64,000 bases of DNA from positions 8,854,408 through 8,918,407 of the forward strand of contig JASSKH010000026.1 of NCBI GenBank assembly GCA_031763025.1. The letters run 5' to 3'. Position numbers and translations under genes: made by a program. A model generated the notes under the pieces. The model did not search any database. It saw only the letters and a program-made list of their open reading frames with translations, and was not told the origin of the DNA. This document shows, one piece after another, positions 22,891 through 35,630 of this stretch (position 1 is its first letter; each line of letters begins with the position of its first letter). The DNA comes from Macrocystis pyrifera. Its lineage: Eukaryota > Sar > Phaeophyceae > Laminariales > Laminariaceae.

Positions 22891-25800
22891 CTACCAGCTA
22901 CCGGCAAACACGACCTTCAGATCCGACCACGAATCTGAAAATGCTAGCCTCGTTCAACAAGTATATCGCAAGGAAGGTATCAGACGCTCCGTGATCAACA
23001 CCTGCCTCAAAGGTAGTAGTAAGTACGAGCACGGATCTACTGCTTTGTTTGCTCTTCCTTGAAGTCTTGAAATGTACGTATGTGAGTGTGGGTTTCACAT
23101 ATCTTCAGATGGCGTGTAGCAATAGGGTTGGTTGGTACTTCAGGTACCACCCCAGCCCCTGTCACACACACAATGTGCGTTGGTGTATGGTGGTGTGCCT
23201 TGTCTGTGTCGCGTGATACTGGTGATGGCAATAGAGAGATCTCCGGTCATTGTTCATGGCAACTACGTTGCTGCAAGCCAGCCGGGATGCCATATTGCCC
23301 ATCACGACGCAGATTGGATCATCGAAGCCTCCGAATTCGACCCGGAAGACTTTGGGCTCTCTGCTGAAGAAGAGGAGCTCGTACCAGACATGATCATCGA
23401 CCCCGAGACCAGATCACTAAGGTACCTCCTGCTTGCCGCGGCAATGCGTACCCAATAGCAACCCCTAAGTTAGGTTTCCTTGCAGCTTGTTGACAAATCA
23501 CCCAGACAGTATTTTGATTGTTTTTCGGAAGCTGCATGCTTGATGTTTGAATGTTTGAATCCTCATCCTGCTGCTATTAGGCGGGTCGGCTTGGTTCGGC
23601 AGCTCGCCGATAACTTAAATGCACCCCCTCCGGCATTATGTCATGGAAAAGCCGTGCAGCGGAATTGCTACTCGTCTACTCGTACAAGTGGTCGTTTGAT
23701 ATGCAGCCAGACATATTTTCTATTTTTCGTCACGTATGTACCGCAAATACTATCCCCCACTAATTCGAAGTGCAGTATTGTGAGTGTATTCTGAACGAGC
23801 GTACAGCAGTATTAATAATCAACTCTGGAACGTCGTTTATTAATATTAAATAGGAAGTCCCACGATACTCGTGTATGATACTTCGTACAAGGCTCCCTCC
23901 CCTTCGGGGGGTTGTTTGACTTGAAATCTCGGGGGCGTCGAAAGTTCAAGACGGGGAACTGAAGATAGGCGTTCCTCCTGTTCATGTGAGCGTGTGTGAG
24001 GTACGCTGCTGCTGCTGTTGTACTGCTGCTGTTAGACTCTGGGCGGATGCTTTTGAAATTCGAAGGAAGTGTTCGACGGATGAGCTGCCGCTGCTGCTGT
24101 GATGCACGTTTTGTATGTGTTGTGGCTCGAGGTGGCCCCTAAACCAAACATGGAAACTCCCAGCCCAGAGCAACAGATAGACTTGTAGTATATGGATCCA
24201 CGGCAGTAATCCCGAAGCAAAACCAGTTGTACCGCTGTTTGCAAGCTGTTTTTGACATTTTTCAACATACATACCTCGTACACACTACTTTCGAATCTAC
24301 ACAGAAGGCCATATCAAATAAAAACTAGGCATCAAAGCAGCAGCAGCAGTAACAGCAGCAGCTCATCCCCGGAAGAATTACTCACAATTAGAATCATACC
24401 ATACTAAAACTCAGCACTCAATCGATATGATGTATAAATATTTGTAAAATGAAAAGGCTTCGACGTGTTGCAACGTCATATCATTCTCTCTTGTTCGGGA
24501 TATATAGTATCTGTGCGCAGAATAATTATTTAAAATTGTCCTGTTGACCCGGGCAGCATCCAGGGGAGCCACTGGCCTATATCTTTGACAAGGAATTCCA
24601 TATAGAAAACGCGCGTTCGGCTTATTAAGCACTTGTAAAATTCAGTAAAAATAGGATGTAGACGAGACGTATTGCGCAGCTTGCAAAATTGAGTATCGAC
24701 TACTTCATCAGTCGAACTCACGGCTGACGTGTTTCATAATTTTATAAAATTGGTCAACCTGGAAGACATACTCAACACACACAATACACCAGGGCACGAA
24801 GAAGCGAGCTCGGAGCTTGACTGCTCTTGCACGTGAGGAGGGCCGAGTTGCAAGTTGGCCAGGTGGCCAGGCCAGGTGTGAGCTGATATGCACAGCGGAG
24901 AATATGCAAAAACCTGCTGCCTTTTATTTGTTGTGGACTTTCATTGTCCTGCTTGGCTCTAGCAGGTCGGAATTCCTCCCCATGGTTACTTTCCAGAATT
25001 CGCGACTTTGAAGGCCCAGAGCACGCGCCACGGAACTCGGCCAGGGCTCGCATTTGCGCCATGGTGTACACGCGGTCCCCCTGCGTGCCACACAACCGAG
25101 AGCGCGAGAGAAAACCGACGACCCGAGAGAAAGTTTTTTGTTCCGCGAAAAAAGTATATTTCATACATGAGACATACCAGGTGTACGTAGTCCTTGCTTG
25201 TTGAATATGTCGGAGTATAGCTTTGAGGTATCACACAATCGTGTCCGGAGAAACACGTGCAGATGGAAGGTTTGTTTATTCCGAGGATATTTAAGAACTT
25301 GACGCTGTACAGTAACTGCCACCACGACCGACGTCCCAGGTGGACTCGTCTTCATAACACCACCCGCTCAAGGTCTGAGCGAATCTGAGACTCTGACGAT
25401 GGCATGCTCGAACGCGAGGTCGCTCCAACGGTTCTTCCGCCGCTCTGCAGCCGCAGTGTCTCGACAAACCGTATCAGTAGCATTTCTTGCTCTCTATCGG
25501 ATGCGGCGATGTGAGGGTTCCCAGGTTATTTCCCGGCCTCTGCACTGTCACCTCTCCGAGAGACACGCTCAACTCCTTCGCCTTGCTGCATCGATCGTGC
25601 TTGCTCGCCCAACCTTGCTTGCATCGCTGCCAATCTCTCTTCCATTATGTCCTGCATCTTTGCAAGACAGGGATCGCTCTAACCGTTGCCCCTAGCCCAT
25701 AGTCTCGACGGTCACGCTAGTCTTATGAGGGTAGAAGAGGTAATTAGCACTCATGATCATGGTCAGAAGAACTGTCGCGTGTCGGACTATATCGGAGCAA

Positions 25801-26340
25801 GATACAACGCAACACGAGAGTACTGTAACCACGATGATGAGTGCTGTTCATCTCGCTTAACTGTTCAAGGCCTGTCACGCCCCAGATCAATCGATCGTTG
25901 CTCGGCAGCTTCTTTCGCAACTAGCGTTGCGGTACATGCTTATTCCGCTTCCGACGTTTCTTGCTTTTAGATTCGCCTCTCATACCTGACACGAAATACA
26001 GCAGTGCCCCGCACATAGAACAAAGGGGCGTATCTTCCATGCGTACGACATTATCTGTTGGTGATCGCCCACACGCTGGGGCGGGGTACTCGGGCGGGGC
26101 AGACCTCTACGGGTGGAAGTGAGTTCACCACTGTATATTGTCCTCCTGCGGTGTTTTCCTTGCGGTAGGCCTAACGGATATTGTATATACGTAAGTTGCG
26201 CAGCGTCGGCGGCTGTTCGTTTTGCTTCCTCCGTGAGAAAGTGTATCGCTAGTACACACCTATTTATAAAACTATGTATCTGTTATAGGTGCTGCTGTTT
26301 ACGTGATGCTAACGACTGATTTGGTGCTGTTGCGCCGCAG
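22891..26340. other. Region between PDCD5 and the M23 gene; no gene recognised with confidence
   Basis: Contains CAG/CTG trinucleotide runs at 24003-24100 and 24333-24365, and coding-like stretches at 23222-23430 (+) and 25540-25690 (-) discussed in the findings. The 5' exons of the M23-domain gene must lie here or be very short; they were not found. Confidence 0.4.
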
Positions 26341-28123
26341 ACCATTCTTTGACCTTCACTGCACCATATCCCTCCCCTTTCCCACCCTCGTCATCTTTTA
26401 CAGCGTTGTCAACAAGGGGTACGACGTCGAAAAATCTTTCTTCATTACCACGACACACCGAGCTCTCGACGGCCGACGCCGACGCTTAGCCACCGGCCTA
26501 ACCCGTGACAGCGAGGGGCAAGAAGAGAACGCGGTCACCCTGATCCTGGTGGTTAAACCGCGGGGAGTGATCGAGGCGTGTTACCTGGAAATCAGCGAAG
26601 GGCAAGCATGTGGGGAGGAAACGTTGAATCTGTTTTCAGACATTAAAAGCGTGAAGCCACATCCGGATCCGTCCGCGTGGGAGTCCTCGCGCGCATACCC
26701 CTTCCCTCTGGGTGGGAATTCCCCCCGCCTGTGTTCTCAGGTGCGACTTGGGTCGGAGTTTCTCCGAAACTCGTGTTCAGGATGTCGCTATTTCCGGGCA
26801 AGGTAGTGAGGATGGCGAAAGTGTTTTTTGCTGCCTTGACAAAGCCGCATGACCGTACCTGTTTTTACGGACAAGGGTTGTTGGCGTTTCATTCATGAGG
26901 AAATATATGAATACGTTGATTTCGCCGATAAAAGTTCGCCCAACACATTTTACCACATTTATATTCGCAATCATATGTACTGTAGTCGGTCGAGGAATAG
27001 CGAAAAACACTCTCACTTTCGCAATGATCAGTAAATCATAGCGCACTGGCATTGCTTCGATTGCATCACACTACAGTAGTAGTGATGATCATAATATATG
27101 CGACGTTTGCCAACAGGCCTGTCATTTGCCTTGCTGAAAGTGAAGGCACCTCCCTCGACGCTTCCGTTCGCGCAGGGCGTGGGCGGTAAATTCACTCACT
27201 TCTATTCTGGGACCCTGCACGCGATTGATTTCGAGTGTCCAGAGGGAACGCCAGTGCTGGCAGTGGCTGGTGGAACGGTAAAGGAAGTACGTCAGTCTAA
27301 CACTGCTGGCGGGGTTCACGCTCGTGGACTGTTCGAATGGAACTCGGTGCGTGGGTGGTGCGTGTTTGTGATTTCTCCTGTCTGACGCCGGCTTTTCCCT
27401 ACGTGCCTCACACCAGTATTGTTTTTGTTGGTGGCCTTGTGTCGAAAGCGAAAAGGACACACCAACTATTTTCGTGCGCGCATATTGCCGTAGACAAGCT
27501 CTTGTCACCTCTTCGCGCGTTTCCCTCAATTCGGAAGGCAAAAAATGTTTTGTACGAGTTTTGTCGCTAACTCAAATAGCAGCCAAGGCAGTTCCGACTG
27601 CTTCGGGTTAAGTGTGGACGAACGCGCGAAACACCACCCACACCATGCTGGTTGTGCCCCGCTTCGTGCACGACAGGTGAGCATCCTCCAAGACGACGGC
27701 CTCCTAGCCGAATACGTTCACATTCTCGCGGACTCCTCGCTCGTTGAGCCGGGCGATCGAGTCGTTACAGGGCAGCCGATCTGCGTTTCTGGAGGCGCTG
27801 GCTTTTGCCCCACCCCCCACCTCCACTTTCAGCTGCAAAAAGGGGAGGGCGATAACGTTCCTACCGTTCTGTTCGCGCTGCTTGATTGTGACGGCAACTC
27901 GTATTTCCCTGTAGCCGGGAGGTGGTACGGGCCTCAAGGGCAAGTAGAAGCGCCCTTGATCCGGCAGCCGGGGGAAGCAACGGGGATGAAGGGTGTAGTT
28001 ATGGAGTGCCTCGAGGGCGAGGGAGTTGACGAAAGAGAGCCGGACGTGGTCGAGGGGGGTGGGGAAGGAAGCGATGGCGCTGCCGCGCGGTTGACGCCAT
28101 CGCAACCACATTCTTCACGGTAG
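26341..28123 (+). CDS. M23 (LytM/lysostaphin-type) metallopeptidase-domain protein, 3' exons
   Basis: M23 domains are zinc peptidases that cut Gly- or D-amino-acid peptides in bacteria; algal homologues are of unknown substrate. Three exons join in phase: 26341-26740, 27176-27346 and 27677-28123 (stop TAG), 338 residues. Exon 1 carries an N-terminal domain without clear identity ending YPFPLGG. Exon 2 has GVGGKFTHFYSGTLHAIDF and PEGTPVLAVAGGTV, the first metal-ligand region (usual form SH...AIDF-x-x-P-x-GTPV). Exon 3 has EYVHILADSSLVEPGDRV and PHLHFQLQKG, the H-x-H metal-ligand motif. The ligand set (His, Asp, His in HLH) looks intact, so an active zinc site is plausible. The first exon starts with one base of a split codon, so upstream exons, perhaps with a signal peptide, are missing. 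The gene converges on the MSS51-like gene with 265 bp between stops. Confidence 0.85.
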
Positions 28124-28388
28124 TGCATTGCCTCCTCGGCGGTGAATGGAGCTCTATTTATGTGTGTGTCGGGCTGGTCGGTTTGTTCGTAAACGTGATC
28201 GGCCGATATGACGAGCTTCGTGCATGCAGAAAACGTCAGTCAACGTCGGATTCGCGAACTCCCAAGGACCATACCCCCAACAAAACGGCACAAGAGCCCC
28301 ATGAAAACGCAAGGCTGTGTTGTATTAAGTACCAAGGCCCAAACAGCCGCATTTCCGAGACTATAGCCAGTCGAACATCATTCTTGAC

Positions 28389-29484
28389 CTAATGGGGAGA
28401 GCGGCTGGGGCGGATGGCCTGCCACATTTGGTTCTCAAACAAAATCCTCCCTTCCCCCGCGCACGCAGCATGCCTCGGCACCAACGATCGATGTGGGTTG
28501 ACCTCCGGTTTCCACAACCACTCCACTTTCGAGCCGTCGTCTGGTCTAAAGGTAGCCGGCTGTCCTGAACGCTCGCTGCGTCGCGCATCCTGTAACAATA
28601 CCCGTTCGACTGTTTCCATGTCGTCTTCGGCCTCCTCCGCACAGTAGCTCGTCACGACAACAACCCCTGATGAAGGCGGTACGCTGCTGTCCACCTTCGA
28701 AGATGCAGCGTGGCTGCTTTGTAAGGAATCCCCTCTACTACCAACGTGAATAGTCGTCGCACCGATTGAAGAAGCGCCACAGCCAAGAACATGCTCCAGC
28801 GTCGGCACCCAGTCATCGTAGCCCCAGAGGCCAGCGTTAAATAGGAACAGGGCGTCGGGGGCTGAGAAAAGACCGTAGACGTCATGGTACAGGCCCGTGT
28901 TAAAGCGAAACGTAACCGACACTCCCGATGACCCGGGACAAGAGACAGCCCCCGAAGGGTTTCGTTGCCGCTCCGGAACAGCAGAAATTACAACCCCACC
29001 ATCGTGGTCCATGTGACTGCTGCGCTCTGTCTCCGCGGTGGAAGGGTTGTACTTGAAGCTATGTCGAGCGTCGTGCAGTCCCGCTGCGATGTTGGGGCCG
29101 CAGAAGAGCATGTCCACCTCCAGCACGTTCTCGTCGAGCCCTAGCCGACGGAATAGATTTTCAAATACTGATCGTGTTTGATCCGGTGTCACGCCCTCCC
29201 TGTTACATGAAATAATGAGGCGGCAGGTGGTGGGAGACGGGAAGAAGGACACAATTAGACGAAGCGGTGGCGGCTGCCGGCGGGGTACAAAACACGAGGT
29301 AAAACCTCGAGCAGGAACGAACATGAATACTTGACCGACAGAGGCATTAAGGCAATCTGCTGTCGCAACGGTGCCTTGGAAAGGCGTCTCAAACTGAGCA
29401 CCCAGCGGGAACGGTTCATGCTGAGATGCGAGTTGCCATTCTGTAGCCTGTGCCATCGCCTCGCTCAACTCTATCAAAGCTCCC
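28389..29484 (-). CDS. MSS51-like C-terminal domain protein (often MYND zinc-finger associated)
   Basis: One long minus-strand exon, open for about 360 codons, stop TAG at 28391-28389. It carries the blocks of the C-terminal domain named after yeast Mss51, found widely in MYND-finger proteins: LRLIVSFFPSPTT, VDMLFCGPNI, VSVTFRFNTGLYHDVYG, PDALFLFNAGLWGYDDWVPT, VVVTSYCAEEAEDDMETVER and, at the end, EWLWKPEVNPHRS with RILFENQMWQAI. The FNAGL...W.PTL...TSYCxEEA...NP series is characteristic. Yeast Mss51 controls COX1 mRNA translation, but this domain in other proteins has no settled role. The 5' end as read begins after an AG near 29485, so the N-terminal exon(s), which would carry a MYND finger if there is one, are not identified; the LTR element nest begins 500 bp upstream. 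Confidence 0.82.
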
Positions 29485-29985
29485 GAATATCAGGTAAGCA
29501 ACAACGAACAACGCTACTAATAGTACCCCGTACGTACAAGTTTTGGGTGTCAAACCGATGAATGCACAGAGTAGGCCATATCGTGTTCAAATACATCCAT
29601 GCATTGTTGATGTGTATACCAAAGCTTGTACACGTCGGGCAGATCAGATCACTGCGCAGATAGCACAGATCACTTTCACAGATCTACATCAACTGTACAA
29701 GTTCCCACGGAGCTGATCTACGGGATCTGAATGATCTGAACTTGTTTCCGCATTATTCCTACTATTTAATACTGCTGTGGTACCTGCACATTATTGCAGT
29801 GATCTACATCCTGTGGACTTGTTATCATGCGTGTATATATATACCCCCGCCGGGTGCGCTTTGGATTTTGACCTGGTACGATATGTATGATCTATGATCT
29901 GTACACGGTCCGCGTAATGATCTGTAGGATACGCATAGGCAATGCGTATGCCCCACCCCATTGATGTGTACGATCTGCTTTACAG
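29485..29985. other. Short stretch between the MSS51-like gene and the LTR nest
   Basis: AGATCAGATCACT/GATCTG words recur about a dozen times between 29640 and 29985, giving a loose GATCTG-rich repeat. No exon recognised. Confidence 0.4.
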
Positions 29986-30179
29986 TGTTCGAATGTGCTC
30001 GTTCAGTATTTTAACGGTTTCATGACTATTCGGGATATTGGCTAATCATGGGTTTCTTGGTGGTTGCTTCTGTGGGTGTACGTGATACCCACATGGTCAC
30101 TCATTCGGTCTCTACCCTGCCGGGAGAATAATACTAAAAACCTGAATCATCTTCGTTCTTCGCCTGGAATTTATCAACA
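29986..30179 (+). repeat. Left LTR of the outer element
   Basis: 194 bp, TGTTCGAATG...TTATCAACA. Partner at 36742-36936. Confidence 0.82.
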
Positions 30180-31109
30180 CTCTAGAGTCTGCCTGTCAAC
30201 GTTGAGAACCTAGGCCCATGGGTGACGAAGTAGAGGTATTGGGGCAGGGCGTCGCACTCGAGGGGCTGAAGCGGGGGGCCGCAGCCGGAGAGGACCGTCA
30301 AACGCACGCCCAGCTTTTCGAGGTGATGGCGCAGATTGGGTCCGGTAGAGGGCAGCCGCTATCTACCGTAGTTGGAGCAGGGAGGGATGCTGCTATGCCA
30401 TCGTCGGAACATTCCGAAGTTGGCGACGGGAGCCGGGAGGGTAAACGCGTTTCCGCGGAAAATGGTCACCTCGGTGAAAAAGGGAGCGGAAGCTGTGTTG
30501 GTGCTCTTGGAGTATGCCGGAGATCTGAATGGTATGGATTATATTTTGTATCCCGGGAAAGTCGTGAATGGTACCAAGAAGGTATCGTCTACTGTAGGTT
30601 CGTCAAATGGAGATGTGTCATTTTCGACTGGGTGTGGATTCGTTCCGGTTAAGTCGTATATGATCAGACCCGTTTGCGACGTGTTAGGGATACAATTATG
30701 TAGTGGTCATCGTTCTTCCCGTCGGTTACGTAGTGGATGATATACCTGGTATAGGATATGTATCATTTACCACTGGTTACGGATCTCTGAATGGTATGGA
30801 CCTTTTTTTTTATCCCGGGAAAAGTCGTAAATGGTATGGAGGTATAATATCGTCTACTCGACGGTATACGTAGCCTTTTTTGTTGCCTCGAGTTTTGAAA
30901 TAATAATTTTCATGTTCAAATCAAACAGTCTTTGTGGTATAGACAGGACCAGAAGGTGACTGATGGGACTGATATTTACTAGTTTGATAAGATTGGCGAA
31001 TTAAGAGTACGTGGGTGCACCTTGAGAGGTGTATTGCAGATGCAGCGGTATTGGTATTAATAGAAACTGATTTCATTGAATTTCGCAGGGATTTGTCTTT
31101 GTACAGCTG

Positions 31110-31363
31110 TGTTCGGAGTGCTCACGTATTTGGTGTATGGATTCATGTGTAACGGTATTTGGGAGTTCCACACAGGAAATATGCGTGTTTCTGTGTGGAG
31201 CGGTGAGCGGGTTGCGACGTGTTTTGTCCGCCACTTCTTGTTCTTCATGTTCTCCCCCTTTCTTCCTTGTCTCGTGTGTTCTAAGCGATAATATTTATAC
31301 CCTGGGGGGGCTTCTATGAACTGACTCAGGCTTGGCCTATCATATCAGTGAGTGCACCGAACA
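31110..31363 (+). repeat. Left LTR of the inner element
   Basis: 254 bp, TGTTCGG...CCGAACA. Partner at 34282-34535. Confidence 0.88.
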
Positions 31364-31852
31364 CGCTAGCGACTGTTCCAATTGGACGCGCTCGCTGATT
31401 GGGGCTTGCTGGGAGAGATGCATGTTTCGGCTCTGAGTGGAAGCGAGATGGCCACAATCGGCACGGGCGAGATCCGATGCAGGAGATGTCAGCGGACTAG
31501 TCAGTAGGGCGGTGGTGCAACTCATGGACGCCCCGGACCCGCCGCTCCATACCTACTTCGACGCTGGAATGCTGCCTCCTGGCTACCACTACATCGATTA
31601 CAGTCGTGTCCTCACCAGTGTCGAGCTGGCATACCTGCCACCGCAGCAGTGGGTCGCAGATCGGAGACAACGACAACTGGAGCAGCAACACCAGCACCAG
31701 CAACAGCAGCAGCAGTAGGAGGAGCAGCGGTGGCTCGAGCAACAGTTTCAACAACAACAGCAATACAAGCAGCAGCTCGAGAAGCAATGGCAGCAACTCG
31801 AGCAGCAGAGGCTCGACCAGGAGCAGCAACGGCAGCAGTTCCTCCAGTGCAT

Positions 31853-31883
<31 letters not shown>

Positions 31884-33368
31884 TTCGGGGCGACCGTGGC
31901 GGCAGGAGGTGCAGACGGGCAGTTTCCATGCCAGTATATTTCTGCTTCTTTTACGCCTCCTGCGGAACGCCGGGCAAATGGTTTTTCGAAGAGTACGTGT
32001 GGAAATGAGAGCGAGGGAGAGAGAGAGAAATAAGGAGGAGGTTGGTGAGAGGCTGGACAACGACACACGGGCGATGCAGAGGCAGTTGCCCGGTGAGACA
32101 CAGCGGAACGCTCTTCCAAGCCGGCCGACTATCGCCGCGGGAGGGATTTCCCCGAACGCGAGAAAAGATGTGCCAGATGGTACACACGGCGCGGAAGTAA
32201 TGGAGTACAACACGCAGGCGATGCAGAGGCAGTTACCCGGCGAGACTTGAGCTGAATGCTCCTCCAACCTTGCCGATCATCGACGACGCGGGAGGGACTT
32301 CCCCGCGCGCGAGAGAGAGCGCACCACAGGGTACGCGTGAGCAAGGACGCCTGCTTGGCCGGCAGGAGCCGTCGCCTACGAGAATAGGCGAGACATCACG
32401 AGGGGTTGTAAGCGATGCGCATCGGAGCAAGTACGGCATCGCTGTTGTGCTTGCACCAGAGGAGGAGCCGTCTGACGAATCCGGTGCAGAAAACAGCATG
32501 GAGGAAACGAGGACCCCCGAGGTGATGGAGGGGTGTCCGGAGCCGAGGACGGCCACATGGAGGCGGAGCGCAAGGCGGGAGAGGGGCAATGGAGGGAGAG
32601 CCCGCATGGCTGACCGAGGGTGGCAGAGCAGGCTGCGTCGGAGGACGAGAACGAAGCGGACACGAGATAAAGAGAAGAACAAGGAGACCGAGAGTTGGAA
32701 GCTGGGAGCTTGATGGAAATTACAGGTTGTATGTTAGTTTTCTTGGTTTGTTCGGTTTGATTGGATGATTTGGTTTTACTGTACCGCACGCGTATTGTTT
32801 TTGGGCCGACATTTTGAGATACTATGGATTTGTTTTTTTTGTAAGCGGTATATTTTTGATGACTGCTGTATCTTGCCCTCCCCCTGACGCAACCCCCCCC
32901 CCCCCCCCCCCCCCCCCCCTACGCGTTGTTGAGGTTGACCTGTTTAAGCGTGAACCAGCGGTTGGTAGAGTATGCGATGAGCGTCAGAGGCAGCTTTGCG
33001 GTAGCCTACTGCCGTGCCCGGACGAGTTAAGCTATATTACTGCTGTGCTGTTTCTGTGCGTTGATATTTGGAGCAGGAAGTGACGAGTAGATTCATTTCT
33101 GGTCGTGTGCTTGATCCCTATTTGATGATCCTCGAAATTAGGATCTTTAGCACTAGACCAAGTCTTTTGTGGTAAAATACGAGTGCATTACGGGTATTTC
33201 TATTCAAGCGATTTTCGTGTAGATTAATGGTTGATGACATGATAGTTGATAGCTGAGTGCGTCACTTCTGGAATTCTGTTTTTTAGCCTATCAATACTGA
33301 TACGTACATACACGGCCGCAGCAACAGGCGGCGGTACGGAGTTGTTTTATGCGTATGTCATCGGTGAC

Positions 33369-33463
33369 AATCCGGCGTGCTCCGTCCCGGCATTGTAGCG
33401 ATGCGAGGGCCTATAGTCATGATAGAAGAGTGACCATGCATGACATCGAGTACCTAACCCCCC
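33369..33463 (+). mobile_element. LINE 3' end, family B, plus orientation
   Basis: Contains GCTCCGTCCCGGCATTGTAG and CATGCATGACATCGAGTACC followed by a C-run. It is the reverse complement of the family B copies at 59609 and 60164, and sits inside the inner LTR element, so it inserted after or travelled with it. Confidence 0.6.
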
Positions 33464-34281
33464 TCCGCTCCCCCTGCTGTTTGCAATGCCAAGTACGGGC
33501 ACAAGGGGGACCATGCAGTGTTACACTATACCCGTACTGGGTTTCTCAAGTTTTTGGATTTCCTGAGTTATCGGTGAGGAGTCAATCGTGATTCACGAGT
33601 GATGCTATTCTTCCCGTTCCGTTGGGGCTGGAAGACTGCTGTAGCAGGAAAGCTGAAAAATTTGGAACTACTATATAACATTGTTATACTGAACACGTAC
33701 GTAGGTACTGCGGAACTGAAATCTGTTGTATACGAGGTCGACCGCACTAAACTGGGGCGCTAGTTCAGAGACGAAAGTCTGGGTTCTCGTTGCCATTTGA
33801 CTGGATTTAGTGTGTCCCCTGTAGCTAGGCTACATCGGATTGGTGATTGGTTAAGATGGAGAGTCTAACCGAAAAAGGGACTGCAGGACTATATAAATGA
33901 TGCAAGGATTTGATTGATTGTTTTCTGAGATTTGGAGAAGTTGCTTTGTGGGTTTTTCTGGGCTTGGGGGGCTTGGTTTTTACAGACGAAATTTGAGGAG
34001 TTGATTTTTATTTTTCTTCGATTTATTATTTTTCGGGTTTTGAGCAGCTGTTCTTGGTGCTATTTTCTGAGATATGAAGATTAAGTTTCTTTGTGAGATC
34101 TGAGACTTTGTTATTTACATTTGTGAGATTCTGGTTTGAGGCGTTGGTGATCTTGACATTTATTATCTTTGAGTACAAAATACCTTGGATTGGGATTTTG
34201 GGTGATCGTGGTTTATCACCATGGTACTTTATCATGAGCGATGTTTGGTTATCCCATTCACCAAGTAGAAAGCAGAGGGGC

Positions 34282-34535
34282 TGTTCGGAGTGCTCACGTA
34301 CTTGGTGTATGGATTCATGTGCAACGGTATTTGGGAGTTCCACACAGAAAATATGCGTGTTTCTGTGTGGAGCGGTCAGCGGGTTGCGACGTGTTTTGTC
34401 CGCCACTTCTTGTTCTTCATGTTCTCCCCCTTTCTTTCTTGTCTTGTGTGTTCTAAGCGATAACATATATACCCTGGAGGGGCTTCTATGAACTGACTCA
34501 GGCTTGGCCTATCATATCAGTGAGTGCACCGAACA
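34282..34535 (+). repeat. Right LTR of the inner element
   Basis: 254 bp, same length as the left copy. Confidence 0.88.
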
Positions 34536-34941
34536 TTCTGTCTAGTGGTTGCAGAACAAGGGAGGGTATGCATATTCTTGATGGGTTGCTCTACCACCAA
34601 TATTGTATTTCCCAACTTGATGGGTGATTGAAATCTTGTTCGCGAGTTGGAACGTGAACTTTTGTGGGTAAGACCTATGCCAATGGGAAAGCGAAGTATC
34701 AATAAAAAGTTTGAATTTCAAAGATACCCGTTAAAAAAAATTAGAACACGCTTCCTATCGGCACGTTTAGAAAAAAAAAAAAGTTCCCAACTTTTGGAAA
34801 AGCCCGAAAAAAGCAAATCTGGGGCCGACGTTGGGCCAACCTCGGCTTGAGAGAAGCTCAGGCCGATGTTTGGTTCGAAGCGGCGATATTCCGAGTCCTC
34901 GACAGACGTCCATCGACAAAACCAACGACTGCGTCATGAAT

Positions 34942-35630
34942 TGTTATGATACTGCTTTGTAGGAGGTTGCAAGCCCGGTAATTACTTGGGTCCAGTCACT
35001 GGGAATGTATTTGAAGTACTTGGAAGGCGTATCTTAGATGGAAAACCAGGGGTTTTCCAGAGACGCACGAGCTTGGTCTCAGTCTCCGCGTGCAAGAAAG
35101 GAATAAAACTGCCCTTCTTCTATAGCTAAGCAACACACGTGAGTACCAACGATTACCGACTTGAAAGGCAGACCTGTCCAGGGATACGAAGTGTCCCGCA
35201 ACCTTGATCTTAACAAGTGGCGTCGTCGGCATGAATCACCATTCAGAGGTGTGGGAGTGGGTTTTGAGGAGCCGCATCTTCGACTCATGTTCTAGTTCGT
35301 GGGATCGGGGTTTCCACGAATTTCCCATAATTCTGCATATACGGCTCATCAGAGTGGGCTAGTGTTATGATACTGCTTTGTAGGAGGTTGAAAGCCCGGT
35401 AATTACCTGGGTTCAGTCACTGGGAGCGTATTTGTAGTACTTGGAAGGCGTACCTTAGATGGGTTTTCCAGAGACGCACGAGCTTGGTCCCAGTCTCCGC
35501 GTGCACGAAAGGAATAAAACTGCTCTTCTTATATAGCTAAGCAAGCAACACACGTGAGTACCAACGATTACCGACTTAAAAGGCAGACCTGTCCAGGGGT
35601 ACAAAGTGTCCCGCAAGCTTGATCTTCACA
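34942..35630 (+). mobile_element. TRIM-like miniature LTR element (fossil) nested in the outer element
   Basis: Direct repeats 34942-35215 and 35363-35630 (about 270 bp) begin TGTTATGATACTGC and end CTTAACA or CTTCACA. Only about 147 bp lies between them. The whole unit is flanked by a perfect 4-bp GAAT (34938-34941 and 35631-35634). Short interior, no coding and TG...CA ends fit a terminal-repeat retrotransposon in miniature. Confidence 0.82.

Larger units (their letters stand above)
31110..34535 (+). mobile_element. Inner LTR retroelement (fossil), non-autonomous, nested in the outer one
   Basis: Two 254-bp direct repeats, 31110-31363 and 34282-34535, beginning TGTTCGG and ending CCGAACA, with about nine differences (roughly 3.5%), so a moderately young insertion. 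AAAGCAGAGGGGC immediately before the right LTR looks like a polypurine tract. Flanks AGCTG and TTCTG agree at only three of five bases. The 2.9-kb interior holds a CAG-rich, Gln-coding stretch (31690-31880), an imperfect tandem duplication (32062-32165 and 32207-32315), a long C-run (32889-32919) and a LINE tail (33369-33463). No polymerase or integrase is recognisable; it fits a non-autonomous LTR element. Confidence 0.83.

Noticed and set aside
30218-30652. 144-codon plus-strand frame after the left LTR of the outer element
   Set aside because: Low-complexity Gly/Glu/Ala content with no recognisable gag or other domain; treated as interior of the element.
31606-32267. Long open frames of Ser/Asn, Ala or Leu runs on both strands
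   Set aside because: They are alternative-frame readings of one CAG-rich stretch within an LTR element, not separate genes.
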